A stretch of 64,000 nucleotides of DNA from Acidobacteriota bacterium (lineage in GTDB: Bacteria > Acidobacteriota > Blastocatellia > Pyrinomonadales > Pyrinomonadaceae), in assembly GCA_016700075.1 (NCBI GenBank), contig CP065000.1, forward strand, positions 2,108,001 to 2,172,000, written 5' to 3'. Numbering within the stretch: position 1 is the stretch's first letter; the number at the start of each line of letters is the position of its first letter. Shown in pieces: positions 40,810 through 49,192 of this stretch. The position numbers and the translations under genes are program-made. The notes under the pieces were generated by a model that was not told the origin of the DNA, ran no database searches, and worked only from the letters and a program-made list of their open reading frames with translations.

Positions 40810-40874
40810 CATAGTTCTGGACAAGCAGGGAAACAGTCGATCGGGGATCGGACGGGCTTACGGCCCTCGCAACT

Positions 40875-41342
40875 GTGTCATTTTATCTGACAAAACTGAT
40901 CATCGCGGGCGTCGGGCTAGGCTTGGCGGCAGGCATCAGCCTGTATACGTTCTGGTACGCAAAAGGTTACTCGTATCTGAGCAACGACCCGGGCTCGTGT
41001 GCCAACTGCCACATAATGGAGCAGCAATATTCAGGCTGGCTAAAATCGAGCCACCGTTCGGTAGCTACCTGCAACGACTGCCACACACCGCAAAATTTCG
41101 CCAACAAATACTTCACAAAGGCCTGGAACGGATTTTGGCATTCGTACTATTTCACCGCGAACAATTTTCACGAACCGATAATGATCACCGAGCGAAACCG
41201 GCAGATCGCAGAACAATCCTGCCGGCATTGCCATCAGCCGATCGTTGACGCCATCGTCAGCGGCGGCGACACGCTGCACCCGAGCGATATGTCGTGCATA
41301 CGCTGCCACAGCTCGGTCGGCCATCCGCATCTGGGCGATTGA
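40875..41342 (+). CDS. nrfH: Cytochrome c nitrite reductase small subunit NrfH
   Basis: NrfH is a membrane-anchored tetraheme quinol dehydrogenase that passes electrons to NrfA. One N-terminal transmembrane helix (about residues 6-28) precedes four CxxCH heme sites: CANCH (42-46), CNDCH (66-70), CRHCH and CIRCH. Length 155 fits the NapC/NirT/NrfH family's short members. The GTG at 40875 is used; no strong ribosome-binding site is seen. nrfA follows after 26 bp. Confidence 0.95.
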   Translation: MSFYLTKLIIAGVGLGLAAGISLYTFWYAKGYSYLSNDPGSCANCHIMEQQYSGWLKSSHRSVATCNDCHTPQNFANKYFTKAWNGFWHSYYFTANNFHEPIMITERNRQIAEQSCRHCHQPIVDAIVSGGDTLHPSDMSCIRCHSSVGHPHLGD

Positions 41343-41368
41343 CCGTGAAAAAAGGAGAGAGAACGTCA

Positions 41369-42817
41369 ATGACTGAAGAAAGGGAAAAAACTGAAAATGT
41401 TGAAACTTCTGATTCAAAAGAAGCACCTGCCCGCAAACCCCGGCTGTACGGAGTAAAGGTCCTGACGGTGGTCGCGGTCGCCGCGTTTGCTGCGGCGATA
41501 TTGGGGCTCGCTCTGCTGACCAATATCATGGAGCGTAAGCAGGAAGCGCAGAATCCTTTCTTTCGCGTGGTCGAGCTCAATGACGAAACCTATGATCCGG
41601 CCGTTTGGGGCAAGAACTTTCCAATGCAGTATGACAGCTACCTGAGGACGGTAGATCAGGAACGCACACGTTTTGGCGGCAGTGAGGCAATTCACCGAAC
41701 GCCCAGCGGAGCGGATCCGCGGTCGGTGGTCTCGCAGTCGCGTCTGGAAGAGGATCCGCGGCTTGTAACTATGTGGGACGGCTATGCGTTCGCCGTCGAT
41801 TTTCGTGAGGAACGCGGGCACGCGTATATGCTCGAGGATCAGACGTTCACTGAACGCCAGAATGTGGTTCAGCAGCCCGGAGCCTGCATAAACTGTCATG
41901 CATCTGCCTATCCGGCGTATAAGGAACTAGGCGGCGGCGACATAGTTAAAGGCTTTCACGCATTGAACAAGATGCCGTATCGCGAGGCAAGAGAACATGT
42001 GAAACATCCGGTCGCTTGTATCGATTGTCACGATTCGCTTTCGATGGCACTTCGGGTGACACGGCCCGCGTTCATGGAAGGTATGCGTGTTCTGAAAGAA
42101 TCAGAAGGCAAGAAGGACTATGACGTGAACCGCGACGCGACACGTCAGGAGATGCGCTCATTCGTCTGCGCGCAATGCCACGTGGAATATTACTTCAAAG
42201 GCCCGGAAAAAACGCTCACATATCCGTGGCACAAAGGCCTGAAGATCGAGAACATGACCGCCTATTACGAAGAGGTGCAGCATAACGACTGGACGCACAA
42301 ACAGACCGGCGCCGGCGTGCTGAAGGCACAGCATCCGGAATTCGAGAGGTGGAGCCAGGGCATCCACGCACGCGCGGGCGTGTCGTGTTCAGATTGCCAT
42401 ATGCCCTACGTCCGCGAAGGCGCGATGAAGGTCAGCAGCCATCACGTGCGTTCGCCGCTGCTCAACATAAACATCTCGTGTCAGACGTGTCACAAAGCTC
42501 CGGAAAGCGAGCTGAAATACCGGGCCGAGGCGATCCAGGAGCGAACATACAAGCTGCGGGGCATAGCGATGGATGCGCTGGTCGATCTGATCAAAGACAT
42601 CAAGGCAGCACGCGACGGCGGAGCCGGCGACGCGGAGTTGGCGGAAGCAAGGAAGAACCAGCGTCTTGCGCAGTTCTATCTGGATTTTGTCGAGGCGGAA
42701 AATTCCATGGGATTCCACGCACCGGCAGAAGCGGCAAGGATATTGGGCGAATCAATAGACTTTTCACGAAAAGGCCAGGCATCGCTGCGGAACGTCAAGA
42801 TGGTCGCTTCGCGTTAA
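41369..42817 (+). CDS. nrfA: Ammonia-forming cytochrome c nitrite reductase NrfA, with five CxxCH sites
   Basis: NrfA reduces nitrite to ammonium in the periplasm with six electrons. The 482-residue protein has an N-terminal membrane segment (about 29-52). Heme sites lie at CINCH (173-177), CIDCH (217-221), CAQCH (267-271), CSDCH (340-344) and CQTCH (371-375). The active-site heme of most NrfA proteins is bound by CxxCK; here the first site is CxxCH, a known minor variant. Conserved catalytic surroundings include CAQCHVEYYF (Tyr), and GIHARAGVSCSDCHMPY (His). The ATG at 41369 follows AAAGGAGAG, which decides the start. It forms an operon with nrfH for dissimilatory nitrite reduction to ammonium. 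Confidence 0.95.
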   Translation: MTEEREKTENVETSDSKEAPARKPRLYGVKVLTVVAVAAFAAAILGLALLTNIMERKQEAQNPFFRVVELNDETYDPAVWGKNFPMQYDSYLRTVDQERTRFGGSEAIHRTPSGADPRSVVSQSRLEEDPRLVTMWDGYAFAVDFREERGHAYMLEDQTFTERQNVVQQPGACINCHASAYPAYKELGGGDIVKGFHALNKMPYREAREHVKHPVACIDCHDSLSMALRVTRPAFMEGMRVLKESEGKKDYDVNRDATRQEMRSFVCAQCHVEYYFKGPEKTLTYPWHKGLKIENMTAYYEEVQHNDWTHKQTGAGVLKAQHPEFERWSQGIHARAGVSCSDCHMPYVREGAMKVSSHHVRSPLLNINISCQTCHKAPESELKYRAEAIQERTYKLRGIAMDALVDLIKDIKAARDGGAGDAELAEARKNQRLAQFYLDFVEAENSMGFHAPAEAARILGESIDFSRKGQASLRNVKMVASR

Positions 42818-43638
42818 CGGCCCGCAATGTCGCTATTTTCGTAGATATCTTTTTTCGCAAAACCGTCTTTCTTGATCTTGCGCAGGTAAGTGCGCAGGTC
42901 GCTGTCGAAACGCGTCACCAAGCGGCGAAGTTTCTGCTCGGGCCGCGCCATAAAATAAGTTACGTGGAAAGTTTCGTAGCCATTAGGCGAGTGCGGCGAG
43001 AAGTAGTAATTCGAGATACAGCGGCGAGTGCCGTCCGCTTTTACTTTGTTGACGGAATGCCACGTTTTGTCGCCGGTGCCCATCAGCACGAGTCGATTGA
43101 ACAGGCTCGGTATCTCTACCGGCCGCGTCACATCGATGTCCCACAGCTCGAGATTGCCGCCATTTTCGGCTTTCCATTCGGGCGTGATGTAGTAGAGCAA
43201 ATTCAGAACGCGGTAGTTTTTCTGCTCGCCGTCGTGAGAATTGTCGAGATGCGGGTTCAGAAAATGGCCAGTCGACATCGCACTTATGCCGCCGGCGTAT
43301 AAATGCGGGTCGCCGACGGCGTCCTCTATTCCCGTCAATTCAGAGACCTTACGAATAACACGCTCATCCTGAAATGCGAACGTGATGTCCGCGATCAGAG
43401 GGTCGTATTTGTCCAGCGATTTAGAAGTGTGCTTGCGTTCGCGAAAGCTCGAGAGCAGCCGCATCTCATCATTCGGCGGGAATGATGCGGCGATGCGGCG
43501 GGCGATGTCGTCCGGCAAAAGGTTGTCGATGGCAGTGTAATGCGCCGTAACGCCTTTGTCGCGGGCGAAATCCTCGCGGATAGCCTCCGCATCACGCTCG
43601 AGCCGCTCAAGAATCAGCCTGACAAGTTCCTCACGCAT
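42814..43638 (-). CDS. 2-oxoglutarate-Fe(II) oxygenase, prolyl 4-hydroxylase-like
   Basis: The double-stranded beta-helix core carries the iron triad: His130 and Asp132 in FLNPHLDNSHD, and His194 in GDKTWHSVNKV. An Arg near 205 (GTRRCISNYYFS) should bind 2-oxoglutarate. The family hydroxylates proline or other residues or small molecules; the substrate is not evident. The N-terminal 35 residues are highly charged. The product is cytoplasmic and 274 residues long. It overlaps the convergent nrfA end by four bases and has no obvious operon partner. Confidence 0.85.
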   Translation of the reverse strand: MREELVRLILERLERDAEAIREDFARDKGVTAHYTAIDNLLPDDIARRIAASFPPNDEMRLLSSFRERKHTSKSLDKYDPLIADITFAFQDERVIRKVSELTGIEDAVGDPHLYAGGISAMSTGHFLNPHLDNSHDGEQKNYRVLNLLYYITPEWKAENGGNLELWDIDVTRPVEIPSLFNRLVLMGTGDKTWHSVNKVKADGTRRCISNYYFSPHSPNGYETFHVTYFMARPEQKLRRLVTRFDSDLRTYLRKIKKDGFAKKDIYENSDIAGR

Positions 43639-43703
43639 CTTGCGCTTAGTCTATAACCGTAGAAATGCTATTAGCAAGATAAGAGAAAACCGAGTAATGC
43701 ACA

Positions 43704-44015
43704 TCAGTCATGTTCAAAGATACGATTGTAATCTACCGCCGAATGAATGACATGAAGAATGGTCACCCCGCGATCATCCGGGTAATAGAAGATCAGGTGT
43801 TTTTAAAATCCTCTCACCCGCCACATTCTGACGGCGGTTAACTTGTTGACCTCAAAATCGCGGAGGCTTCCCACGTATGGGTTTTCGAGAAGAAAGCGGA
43901 AGCTTGAATTACAGGCGTCAAGGAAACGCAAGGCGAGATTGGTTTCGGCATCAGCGTAGTAGGTGGCTTGCTCGACCAACTCATTCTGAACCGAGTCGTT
44001 ATATTAGATCCTCAC
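43704..44015 (-). pseudogene. ParE/RelE-type toxin remnant with two in-frame stop codons
   Basis: A 104-codon frame starts at GTG 44015, overlapping the antitoxin stop (GTGA), and ends at TGA 43704. It is broken by TAA at codon 4 (44006-44004) and TAA at codon 71 (43805-43803). The rest reads as a ParE/RelE toxin: VQNELVEQATYYADAETNLA, LRFLDACNSSFRFLLENPYV, then TAVRMWRVRGF before the second stop, and KHLIFYYPDDRGVTILHVIH after it. Both stops are single-base changes from sense codons (for example AAA and GAA). Position and sequence mark it as the partner of the intact antitoxin gene. It cannot make a full toxin unless the sequence is wrong. Confidence 0.85.
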
Positions 44016-44269
44016 TTGCGGGCTTCCAAACGTCGTTCGAGTTCTTTCCTTACGTCGTCGATCGAGAATTCTCTGAAATCATCGGATTCAATACGCTCAA
44101 GCAACACCTTCTCGAGCTGGCGTTGGGCCCTGGTCCGTTGATCCGAGCGGATCAGGTCGCGGATGTATTCGCTTGCGGTGCCGTATTCGTCCTGCTCGAC
44201 GCGCTCATCGACGTAGGCCTTCATCGACTCCGGCAGAGAGACGTTCATCGTAGTAGCACCCATGGTCAT
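44012..44269 (-). CDS. ParD-type antitoxin, intact but beside a broken toxin
   Basis: This 85-residue antitoxin has an N-terminal ribbon-helix-helix (TMNVSLPESMKAYVDERVEQ) with the family's EYGTASEYIRDLIRSDQ, and a C-terminal toxin-binding helix (DFREFSIDDVRKELERRLEA). The frame has no lesion. ParD proteins repress their own promoter and wrap the ParE toxin. Because the adjacent toxin is broken, it may persist as a repressor or protect against related toxins elsewhere. Its ATG is at 44269; a second ATG two codons in is possible. Confidence 0.9.
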   Translation of the reverse strand: MTMGATTMNVSLPESMKAYVDERVEQDEYGTASEYIRDLIRSDQRTRAQRQLEKVLLERIESDDFREFSIDDVRKELERRLEARK

Positions 44270-44327
44270 TTACGTCAGTTAGAATTCGGGCACAAATGGC
44301 AAAAACTGTCAATATCTGCCAAACAAC

Positions 44328-44705
44328 CTATCTCTTTAACATAGCCGTCATCTTCTCGTGGATGAGGTTGATGGCCTTTAGCGGGCGTATCATCACTTTG
44401 AATTCGGTGATCTGTCCGGCGGCGTTCCAGTGGATCATATCGACGCCGTTGACGGTGATTCCGTCGACCTCGGTCTCGAATTCGAGCACGGCATCTGATT
44501 CGCCGACGACCTCGCGAACATAGCGGAAACTGTTGTTCGCAATGACGTGCATCGCCGCCGTCAGATACATCGCAGTTATTTGTTTGCCGGCCTGAGGCGT
44601 GTGGACGACCGGTGAGTAAAACACAACGTCGTCAGCCAAAAGCGCTTCCAACGCTCTCAGATCACGATCTCGGACCACAATGTGCCAGCTTTTGACGGGT
44701 GTCAT
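44328..44705 (-). CDS. SnoaL-like/NTF2-fold protein
   Basis: The 125-residue protein has the alpha+beta barrel pattern of SnoaL-like small enzymes and binding proteins: an N-terminal helix with LRALEALLADDVVFYSPVVH, a middle VGESDAVLEFETEVDGITVN and the final strand HWNAAGQITEFKVMIRPLK. No signal peptide is seen. The family covers isomerases, dehydratases and proteins of unknown role, so no reaction is assigned. It follows argG on the same strand with a gap of two bases and may be translationally coupled. Confidence 0.8.
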   Translation of the reverse strand: MTPVKSWHIVVRDRDLRALEALLADDVVFYSPVVHTPQAGKQITAMYLTAAMHVIANNSFRYVREVVGESDAVLEFETEVDGITVNGVDMIHWNAAGQITEFKVMIRPLKAINLIHEKMTAMLKR

Positions 44706-44707
44706 CG

Positions 44708-45907
44708 TTACTCCATATTCCTCAACCTCAACCTCAACGCCTGCAACTTGATAAACCCTTCTGCGTCGTGTTGGTCGTAGGCTCCGGCGTCGTCCTCAAA
44801 TGTCGCGATGCGTTCGCGGTAGAGCGAATTCGGCGAACGGCGGCCGGTCACGATCACGCTGCCTTTGTAAAGTTTCAGTCGGACGTCGCCGGTGACATTT
44901 TCCTGCGTTTGGTCGATCATGGAACGGAGAATTTCCGTTTCGGGTGCGAACCAGAAACCGTAATATATTGACTCTGCGAACTTTACGCCGAGGCCGTCGC
45001 GCAGCCGCATCACTTCGCGGTCCATCGTTATGGATTCGAGCGCGCGGTGTGCGGCCTGTAGGATCGTAACGCCGGGCGTTTCATAGACGCCGCGGGACTT
45101 CATTCCGACGAAGCGGTTCTCGACCAGATCGACGCGGCCGATGCCGTGTTCGCCGCCGATATGATTGAGCTTTGAGAGCATATCGACCGCACCGTGAGTG
45201 ACGCCGTCAATGGCTACGGGCACGCCTTTTTCGAATGAGATCGTGATCTCTTGAGGGTTGTCCGATGCATTCTCGAGCGATTTCGTCAGCAAGAAAATAT
45301 TCTCGGGCGGAGCTTCCCACGGGTCTTCTAAAATGCCGCCTTCGTATGAGATGTGCATCAGATTGCGGTCCATCGAATACGGCTTTTCGGCGGACGCGGT
45401 AACGGGAATTCCGTGTTTTTCGCAATACGCTATCAGGTCGGCACGGCCTTTGAAATCCCAATGCCGCCACGGTGCGACGACCTTAATGTCCGGCTGCAGA
45501 GCGTAATACGAAAGCTCGAAACGCACCTGATCGTTGCCTTTTCCGGTCGCTCCGTGGGCGACGGCGTCGGCTCCTTCGCGGCGTGCGATCTCGATCTGGC
45601 ATTTGGCGATGACGGGGCGTGCGAGTGCAGTTCCCATCAGATAAACGCCCTCGTAAACGGCGTTCGCCTTTACGGCGGTCCAGACGAAATCACGGACAAA
45701 CTCTTCGCGCAGATCCTCGACGTCTAGTTTCGACGCACCCGTTGCAAGAGCCTTTTCTTCCAGCCCGTCCAGCTCATCGCCCTGGCCGACATCGGCACAA
45801 TAGCAGACGACCTCGCAGCCGTAGGTCTCTTTCAGCCACAGCAGCATCGCCGACGTATCAAGCCCGCCCGAATACGCGAGTACGACCTTTCCTATCTTCT
45901 TCTCCAT
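44708..45907 (-). CDS. argG: Argininosuccinate synthase
   Basis: ArgG joins citrulline and aspartate using ATP, the seventh step of arginine synthesis. The N-terminal PP-loop AYSGGLDTSAMLLWL is at residues 10-24. GATGKGNDQVRFEL (near 120), YSMDRNLMHISYEGGILEDP (near 182) and GIGRVDLVENRFVGMKSRGV are family signatures. Length 399 is exact for the family. The downstream gene encodes a SnoaL-like protein. argH lies about 1.1 kb away in the opposite direction, with a TPR gene between them. Confidence 0.97.
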   Translation of the reverse strand: MEKKIGKVVLAYSGGLDTSAMLLWLKETYGCEVVCYCADVGQGDELDGLEEKALATGASKLDVEDLREEFVRDFVWTAVKANAVYEGVYLMGTALARPVIAKCQIEIARREGADAVAHGATGKGNDQVRFELSYYALQPDIKVVAPWRHWDFKGRADLIAYCEKHGIPVTASAEKPYSMDRNLMHISYEGGILEDPWEAPPENIFLLTKSLENASDNPQEITISFEKGVPVAIDGVTHGAVDMLSKLNHIGGEHGIGRVDLVENRFVGMKSRGVYETPGVTILQAAHRALESITMDREVMRLRDGLGVKFAESIYYGFWFAPETEILRSMIDQTQENVTGDVRLKLYKGSVIVTGRRSPNSLYRERIATFEDDAGAYDQHDAEGFIKLQALRLRLRNME

Positions 45908-45913
45908 CGAAGG

Positions 45914-46930
45914 TTAGTTATCTGCCGGCGGATTATCCTGAATGTATTTTTGAAACTGTTTCTTCTGCGGATGGTTAGGCACCTTTTCGAGGAATAGCTT
46001 ATATTCCCGGGCAGCGTAGTTCTTTGCACCGGCGCCATCGAACAGTTTCGCCGCCAGCAGATGGCATTCGGCCATACCGATCGGGTCGAGTTCTATAGCT
46101 TTGTAAAGTGCCTCCAGGCCCAGCCGGCCTTGTTTTGATAGCAGATAAGCCTCGCCCAACAGCCGAAAACCGCGGGCAAATTCAGGCTCATTCTGAGTGG
46201 CTTTCAGCAGCACTGCGATAGAAAGTTCGAGCTTTTTCTGCATCAGGTATATCTGGCCCAAGCTCGCCATCGCGGGGGCGAAACGCGGATTCGCTTCAAG
46301 AGCGCCCAAATAGGCTCGCTCGGCGCTCGGCAGGTCGCCTTTCTCAAAGTACGCGGAACCGAGCAGACCCAACGCAACAAAATCTTTCGGATCACTCCGG
46401 ACGATCTGCGAAAGCAGCGGTATGGCCTTGTCCGCCTTCTTGTCACGCAAGTGAGCGCTTGCCGATGCGAAAAGTTCTGCGTTCTTTCCCGATCTTTCGT
46501 AAAAATATTTTGCCGATATGACGCCGGCCCGCGGTGTTCTGGTGCCGAGATCTATCTGAAAATCCTGGCGGACCTGGTTGATGGTCACTGAACCGGACGG
46601 AAGGTCTCTGCGGCCGACCTCAACGTCCTCAACGGCAACGACCAAGGTCGCTCCGTTGCCGCTCTGATTGCGAAAACAATAGTTGCCGCTAGGACCGACC
46701 GATGTGCTGGCGATGGTTCGCCCTTGGTTGTTGAGCGTTACGGTTACCTTAGGAAACTTGTTCGGATCCTGCAGTCCGCTGAATTCGACCCGGCCGTAAA
46801 CGACACTTACGGTCGCCCAGATAAATCCGCCGCCGAATTCGCTGCAGATCGCGTCAGCCTGTGCCGAAGCCTTTGGCACCAGAAGAACGGCGACCAAAAA
46901 TACCAAGGAAAATAATGTTGACGATCGCAT
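45914..46930 (-). CDS. Exported TPR protein of unknown function
   Basis: A signal peptide (residues 1-24, ending KASA) precedes a beta-rich domain (about residues 25-145; KVTVTLNNQGRTIASTSVGP and GNYCFRNQSGNG resemble carboxypeptidase-regulatory or similar folds). From about residue 155 on are tetratricopeptide-like repeats (AIPLLSQIVRSDPKDFVALG, AERAYLGALEANPRFAPAMA, GLEALYKAIELDPIGMAECH). Length 338. ATG 46930 is chosen because the signal peptide begins there and AGGA lies upstream. It stands between argG and argH but does not look like an arginine enzyme; the proximity may be accidental. Confidence 0.8.
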   Translation of the reverse strand: MRSSTLFSLVFLVAVLLVPKASAQADAICSEFGGGFIWATVSVVYGRVEFSGLQDPNKFPKVTVTLNNQGRTIASTSVGPSGNYCFRNQSGNGATLVVAVEDVEVGRRDLPSGSVTINQVRQDFQIDLGTRTPRAGVISAKYFYERSGKNAELFASASAHLRDKKADKAIPLLSQIVRSDPKDFVALGLLGSAYFEKGDLPSAERAYLGALEANPRFAPAMASLGQIYLMQKKLELSIAVLLKATQNEPEFARGFRLLGEAYLLSKQGRLGLEALYKAIELDPIGMAECHLLAAKLFDGAGAKNYAAREYKLFLEKVPNHPQKKQFQKYIQDNPPADN

Positions 46931-47049
46931 AGCGTGTTCCTCCGCGTCAGGTGTCAAGGATTGGTCTTTAATGATACTTTCTAAAAGTGCCCTAATCAAT
47001 ACAGTCGTAATGCGTGGGGCGCGTTTTTGCAGTGAGATAGAGCGAGATA

Positions 47050-48438
47050 ATGGAACGAACGGGCAATCTATGGGGCGGGCGGTTTACGGGCGAGGCGAAT
47101 GAGGAATTTGCCCGTTTCAACAGCTCGTTCACGGTTGACCAAAGATTACTCGACGCGGACATTCGAGCGAGCATCGCCCACGCAAATGCGCTGGTAGGCA
47201 CGGGCGTTTTATCAGCGGACGATGCGGAAAAGATCTCTAATGCTTTGAAAACCATCGCCGCCGCCGAGATATCCGCGGACGCCGAGGATGTGCATTCATA
47301 TATCGAACAGCAATTGGTCGCGGCGGTCGGAGAGCTCGGGAAAAAACTGCACACAGGCCGCAGCCGAAACGATCAGGTCGCAACGGCGTTTCGTTTATGG
47401 CTCCGAGATGAGATCGACGACATTGCCAAAACGCTGAAAGGCACGCAGGCGGCATTGGTCGCCGCCGCGGAGCGGCACATAGACGCGGTCATGCCGGGCT
47501 ATACGCATCTGCAGCGTGCCCAGCCTGTGCTGTGGGCTCATTGGTGCCTAGCGTATCTTGAGATGTTCAGCCGCGATATCGAGCGCTTCGCCGATGCTCG
47601 AAAGCGGGTCAATGTGCTTCCGCTGGGTTCGGCTGCGTTGGCGGGGACTTCGTTCGATATTGACCGCGAGGCCGTTGCGAAAGAACTCGGATTCGATTCT
47701 GTTTCGCGAAACAGTCTCGACGCGGTTTCGGACCGCGACTTTGCGGTCGAGTTCGCCGCGGCGTGTTCGCTGGTGATGGTACACCTGTCGCGGCTGGCTG
47801 AGGACCTGATACTTTACGCGTCGCAGGAATTCGGTTTTGTCGAATTGGGCGACGCAGTTTCGACCGGTTCGAGCCTGATGCCGCAAAAAAAGAACCCTGA
47901 CGCGCTCGAACTCATCCGAGGAAAAGCAGGCCGCGTCTTTGGGCATCAGACCGCTATGCTGGCGATAATGAAAGGCTTGCCGCTCGCCTATGACAAAGAC
48001 ATGCAGGAGGACAAAGAGGCTGTATTTGACGCGGCCGATACGGTGCGCGTGTGTCTGGAGATCGCAGCGATAGTCCTCGACAATTTGACGGTTAATGAAG
48101 ACACAACACGGCAGGCCGCTTCGTCCGGATATTTGAACGCGACGGAACTCGCCGACCATCTTGTTAAACGCGGAATGCCGTTTCGCGATGCGCATGATGC
48201 CGTCGGCAGGCTTGTTTTGCTGGGCATTGAGAGCGGCCGCGAGCTGCACGAGCTGAGTATCGAAGAAATGCGTACCCGTATTCCTGATATCGACGACAGC
48301 GTTTTCGAAGCGTTGAGTTTGCAGGCGACGCTGGCAAGCAAATCATCGATCGGCGGAACTTCGCCGGAGCGTGTGCGTGCTGAGCTGGCCGGTGCAAAGG
48401 CGAAGTTGCAGAAGCCCGCGCGTGAGCAAGGGCGATAG
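47050..48438 (+). CDS. argH: Argininosuccinate lyase, C-terminus supplied by a dispersed repeat
   Basis: ArgH splits argininosuccinate to arginine and fumarate, the last step of the pathway. LWGGRFTGEANEEFARFNSS at the N-terminus, TGRSRNDQVATAFRLWLRDE, PGYTHLQRAQPVLWAHW and the fumarase-superfamily signature GSSLMPQKKNPDALELIRGK (near residue 278) identify it. Length 462. The last ten codons (from the CAG of LQKPAREQGR to the TAG) are copy 1 of a 32-nt repeat whose other copies lie just downstream and upstream of ileS. The usual ArgH would end nearby without them. The start at 47050 is the first ATG and agrees with the family. Confidence 0.96.
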   Translation: MERTGNLWGGRFTGEANEEFARFNSSFTVDQRLLDADIRASIAHANALVGTGVLSADDAEKISNALKTIAAAEISADAEDVHSYIEQQLVAAVGELGKKLHTGRSRNDQVATAFRLWLRDEIDDIAKTLKGTQAALVAAAERHIDAVMPGYTHLQRAQPVLWAHWCLAYLEMFSRDIERFADARKRVNVLPLGSAALAGTSFDIDREAVAKELGFDSVSRNSLDAVSDRDFAVEFAAACSLVMVHLSRLAEDLILYASQEFGFVELGDAVSTGSSLMPQKKNPDALELIRGKAGRVFGHQTAMLAIMKGLPLAYDKDMQEDKEAVFDAADTVRVCLEIAAIVLDNLTVNEDTTRQAASSGYLNATELADHLVKRGMPFRDAHDAVGRLVLLGIESGRELHELSIEEMRTRIPDIDDSVFEALSLQATLASKSSIGGTSPERVRAELAGAKAKLQKPAREQGR

Positions 48439-48659
48439 CGAGGGTCTCTTAACGCAGGGACCGCAAAGAGTGCGTTGCAGAAGCCCGCGCGTCAGCAAGG
48501 GCGATAAATGGAGCGCAGGCTTATCCGAAAATCTTATGGTAGAAAATACTTGCGTTCAGGTCTTTTGCAAATAGGTTCGCTATCGCCCTTGCTGACCCGC
48601 GGGCTATTGCAGGGTATAACGGTCGGATATCGCCCTTGCTGACGCGCGGGCTTTTGCAA
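48406..48659. repeat. Cluster of four 32-nt repeats in mixed orientation
   Basis: Copies 1 and 2 (plus strand) lie at 48406-48437 and 48475-48506; copies 3 and 4 (minus strand) at 48581-48612 and 48628-48659. The consensus begins TTGCAGAAGCCCGCGCGTSA and ends GCAAGGGCGATA. A fifth copy is at 34441-34472. Copy 1 codes for the end of ArgH. Pairs of opposite orientation can form a large stem between argH and the thioesterase gene. Confidence 0.9.
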
Positions 48660-48679
48660 GATCGCGAAGCGTTGAACAG

Positions 48680-49093
48680 ATGGACAAACAAGAATTATTA
48701 AAAGACGTCGCTGACAACGAGCTTTTCAAATTTCTCGGCATCGAGATCGTCGAGGCGAGCGGCGAACGCGTCGTTCTGACGATGGAGGTTACTCCAAAGG
48801 TCCATCAATATCTCGGCATAATGAACGGCGGTGTTTCGCTTTATTTGGCTGAGACGGCAGCTTCGGTCGGCGTTGTCGCGGGAACCGATCTTGAAAGGTT
48901 TGCTCCGGTCGGCGTTGAGATAAACGCCAATCATCTGCGTGCGGTCAGCCGCGGGCTGCTCACGGTCGAAGCGACGCCGATCTATTCCGGACGCAAAATG
49001 GCCGTTTGGAAGATCGACATAACCAACGACCGCGGCAAGCTCATCTGCACATCACGCATCACCCTTTTCATCCAACCCCGCCCCGCTAGGTAG
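48680..49093 (+). CDS. Hotdog-fold thioesterase, PaaI/YdiI type
   Basis: PaaI-like thioesterases hydrolyse acyl- or aryl-CoA. The 137-residue protein has the hotdog pattern: FKFLGIEIVEASGERVVLTM, then the family core HQYLGIMNGGVSLYLAETAA (catalytic HxxxG-x-x-HGG region, here with Asn before Gly-Gly instead of His), GVEINANHLRAVSRGLLTVE and KMAVWKIDITNDRGKLICTS. The substrate is unknown. It follows a cluster of 32-nt repeats after argH. Substitution of the usual HGG by NGG is a minor oddity seen in some subgroups. Confidence 0.88.
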   Translation: MDKQELLKDVADNELFKFLGIEIVEASGERVVLTMEVTPKVHQYLGIMNGGVSLYLAETAASVGVVAGTDLERFAPVGVEINANHLRAVSRGLLTVEATPIYSGRKMAVWKIDITNDRGKLICTSRITLFIQPRPAR

Positions 49094-49122
49094 ATCTGCG
49101 ACCTGCGAGATAGATCAGCCCG

Positions 49123-49167
49123 CGAATTGCACGAATATCACTAATAGCTGATCATTCGTGCAATTCG
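49123..49167. repeat. Perfect 14-bp inverted repeat before tilS
   Basis: CGAATTGCACGAAT (49123-49136) and ATTCGTGCAATTCG (49154-49167) are exact complements with a 17-nt loop. A partial direct copy TATTCGTGG follows at 49171. It ends 26 bp before the tilS ATG. Confidence 0.75.
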
Positions 49168-49192
49168 TGCTATTCGTGGCTAAACTTCAAAT

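Noticed and set aside
48371..48574. Small ORF after argH
   Set aside because: It is a translation of two copies of the 32-nt repeat.
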